NCBI RefSeq assembly: GCF_023715605.1
Contig: NZ_JAMBOL010000001.1
Location: 452,605-516,604, forward strand
DNA from: Halalkalibacter oceani
GTDB taxonomy: Bacteria; Bacillota; Bacilli; Bacillales; Bacillaceae_D
DNA length: 64,000 nt
Direction: 5' to 3'
Positions 62,467 through 64,000 of this stretch are shown here, piece by piece. The number at the start of each line of letters is the position of its first letter. The first letter of the stretch is position 1. A program made the position numbers and the translations under genes. The notes beneath the pieces are model-generated. The model was not told the origin of the DNA. It did not search any database and worked only from the letters and a program-made list of their open reading frames with translations.

Positions 62467-62940
62467 ATGAATCAAGATGTCTTTTATTCAGCAAGTGCAG
62501 GCAGTGAAGAAAGGCCGAAGTGGTCAGCCCTCGATCCTCAGGCCTGTCATCCATTAAGCAATAACACCGAGGGAGAGACACAGGAAGGAAATCAGGTCAA
62601 TAAAACATTACAGCTGTCGGAGGAATATATTTTTATTAAAGATTCCTGTGATGTGACGGTCAATACAACCGATACGAAAGCGGCATTGTCGCTTCAGGCA
62701 TCATTACAGGCGGCGATCGCCCTCGTGATCAGCATTTCGATTGCCGATAGTGAAAGAGCGGAGCAGATTACGCAGGAATTGCTGCAAAGTACGAAAATGA
62801 AACAAATCACCTATCAAAAAACAGTTGTCGAAAATTCACGAAATGTCGATGTCAGCACAACAGATACACAAATTGCCGTTAACATTCAACTGTTGCTGCA
62901 AATATTGTTAGCTTTGCTTGTGAGGCTCGATATCCTTTAA
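62467..62940 (+). CDS. cotX: Spore coat protein X (CotX family)
   Basis: This 157-residue coat protein has two CotX/V repeats. The first reads DSCDVTVNTTDTKAALSLQA... and the second NSRNVDVSTTDTQIAVNIQ..., ending LLVRLDIL. CotX is a crust/insoluble coat protein made in the mother cell late in sporulation. GGAAGGGAGG precedes the ATG. A long-stem terminator follows. cotY and cotZ are absent here. Confidence 0.92.
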   Translation: MNQDVFYSASAGSEERPKWSALDPQACHPLSNNTEGETQEGNQVNKTLQLSEEYIFIKDSCDVTVNTTDTKAALSLQASLQAAIALVISISIADSERAEQITQELLQSTKMKQITYQKTVVENSRNVDVSTTDTQIAVNIQLLLQILLALLVRLDIL

Positions 62941-62949
62941 GCTCAGGCA

Positions 62950-62989
62950 TGTCTCAACGGGTGGCGTTCACCTGTTGAGACATTTTTTT
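62950..62989. terminator. Terminator after cotX
   Basis: TGTCTCAACGGGTG (62950-62963) pairs with CACCTGTTGAGACA (62969-62982), one wobble, then seven T. It can also end the TauE gene on the other strand. Confidence 0.88.
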
Positions 62990-63001
62990 GAACGTCAAAC
63001 A

Positions 63002-63868
63002 TTAACTGACTGCTTCTTTCTCTTTTCTGCTGAGCCATTTTTGCCGAATAAGCGTCGTAAAGAAAAACAAAGCAAAGGCGCCGATAATAATTAAGCCGAT
63101 AAAGGAAGGGAGGAAGAGATTGACGATAACGCTCAAGATCATACAAATATAAAGGCTTCCGAGCAACAGCCGCATAAACGTCTCTTTCACTAAAAGCGTT
63201 GATTTAGCACCGAGCGGAGCACCAAGAAATGTCCCGATAATCAACGAAATGCCGGCAATGTAATCCAACGTGCTCGACAGACTATATGAAATAAAGCCAG
63301 CCGTGACAATAAAGACGACAGAAGCCAGGCTCGTCCCGACGGCATGAGGCGCTTTTAATCCTAATAATGAGATTAATAACGGAACGATGAAAAAGCCGCC
63401 ACTAACCCCTAAGGCGGAAGAAATAAAACCTGCGCCAAGGCCGATAAGTCCGGCGATCAACAAGGGAAAAGCAGGTGCCGGTCTGCTTGCTTGTTTGTTT
63501 TTTTGCTTTTTTAATAACGTAACGGCAAAAAAACCGAGCAGCATTATGTAAAACACAGAGATGGCTGTTTCCGCATAGCCTAGCGACTCCAATTTTGTGA
63601 TAAGCGGGTGGGCGATCTGCGTCCCGATAATTCCCATTACATTAATAATCGCCACGTATTTCCACTGAATATTCCCCATCCGAAAGTGAGCAATCGCTCC
63701 TGAAATAGACGTTCCCAATGAAAGCATGAGGCTTGTTCCGATTACAAAGGTTGGCGAGAAGCCGAGTAAAAGCAAAAGCGGCGTTAAAATGATCCCGCCG
63801 CCGATGCCGAAAAAACCGGAAAAGATTCCGATCAGGCCGCCGAGTAGAATAAAAAGAATAATGTCCAT
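63002..63868 (-). CDS. TauE/SafE family permease
   Basis: This 288-residue membrane protein has eight to nine spans with repeated glycine motifs FSGFFGIGGGIILTPLLL and SSALGVSGGFFIVPLLIS. The family exports organosulfur anions such as sulfite or sulfoacetate. ATG 63868 follows GGGAGG; a start at 63883 is in frame but lies before this site. Convergent with cotX. Confidence 0.88.
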   Translation of the reverse strand: MDIILFILLGGLIGIFSGFFGIGGGIILTPLLLLLGFSPTFVIGTSLMLSLGTSISGAIAHFRMGNIQWKYVAIINVMGIIGTQIAHPLITKLESLGYAETAISVFYIMLLGFFAVTLLKKQKNKQASRPAPAFPLLIAGLIGLGAGFISSALGVSGGFFIVPLLISLLGLKAPHAVGTSLASVVFIVTAGFISYSLSSTLDYIAGISLIIGTFLGAPLGAKSTLLVKETFMRLLLGSLYICMILSVIVNLFLPSFIGLIIIGAFALFFFTTLIRQKWLSRKEKEAVS

Positions 63869-63951
63869 AAAAACCTCCCTCAATAAAGTTTAATTTTCTC
63901 GCTAATACTCGTGTATTCTCCAAATTTCACTAACACCAAATAGTAATCTCA

Positions 63952-63964
63952 CCAGTACTACTGG
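63952..63964. promoter_or_regulatory. Small dyad CCAGTA-C-TACTGG
   Basis: A perfect 6+6 bp palindrome with a single central base lies 84 bp upstream of the TauE permease. It could be an operator, but the neighbouring gene is beyond the window edge, so the assignment is weak. Confidence 0.25.
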
Positions 63965-64000
63965 ATAGAAGTAGAACGAATTAAAATTTCTTACAGGGGA

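Overview
The window looks like chromosome from an endospore-forming Bacillaceae (Firmicutes). Gene order around rpmG, yqgN, gluP, yqgQ and glcK matches the Bacillus yqg region. Sporulation and germination genes are present: spoVAF, a gerA-type operon, and cotW/cotX-like coat genes. Ribosome binding sites are strong AAGGAGG types with ATG, GTG and TTG starts. GC looks to be near 48-50 percent, and a glycine-betaine type BCCT carrier hints at osmotic stress. I saw no rRNA, tRNA, CRISPR array, transposase or prophage.

Layout. 1-10.4 kb: rpmG, 5-formyl-THF cyclo-ligase, DUF92 membrane protein, a ThiF/MoeB adenylyltransferase, rhomboid protease gluP, a lone spoVAF, yueI, yqgQ and glucokinase. 10.4-13.1 kb: aspartase and a YqgU-like lipoprotein with an ECF-type promoter. 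13.2-20.7 kb: a TPP riboswitch and thiESGOD without thiF, then fetAB-like ABC genes and a DUF1385/thiamine-binding fusion. 20.8-28.6 kb: an AraC/GyrI regulator, then blaI-blaR1 and two class B penicillin-binding proteins behind matching BlaI-type operators, with a 34-codon membrane ORF at the end. 28.6-33.8 kb: a ferritin-like/cupin protein, a chemoreceptor whose amide/urea-type binding domain appears to be cytoplasmic, and yjcF/yjcH. 34-42.6 kb: a molybdenum/formate block (moeA, mobB, fdhD, an OFA transporter behind a structured leader with terminator, DUF2294, an FdhF/YdeP-type oxidoreductase), then a pgpA/yutG-type phosphatase. 42.7-53.8 kb: divergent Xre regulators, fumC, a nucleoside carrier, a YtrA-type GntR/ABC operon, an EamA exporter, a TetR regulator with its target, and msrA/msrB. 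53.8-64 kb: gerC-gerB-gerA, a DUF3231 protein, yvrJ/DUF2922/DUF1659, a BCCT carrier with octad repeats in its tail, cotW/cotX-like genes and a TauE/SafE permease.

How the genes connect. ThiF/MoeB at 1.9 kb probably serves both thiS (the thi operon lacks thiF) and the molybdopterin pathway (moeA and mobB lie together without moeB). moeA, mobB and fdhD would mature the FdhF/YdeP enzyme. BlaI/BlaR1 most likely control the penicillin-binding proteins.

The main unexplained signal is a family of dispersed intergenic repeats of about 130-170 bp, many ending in a terminator hairpin. Their paired arms change together between copies, which suggests a conserved RNA structure in 3' untranslated regions. 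I could run no searches, so all family names come from recognising motifs.
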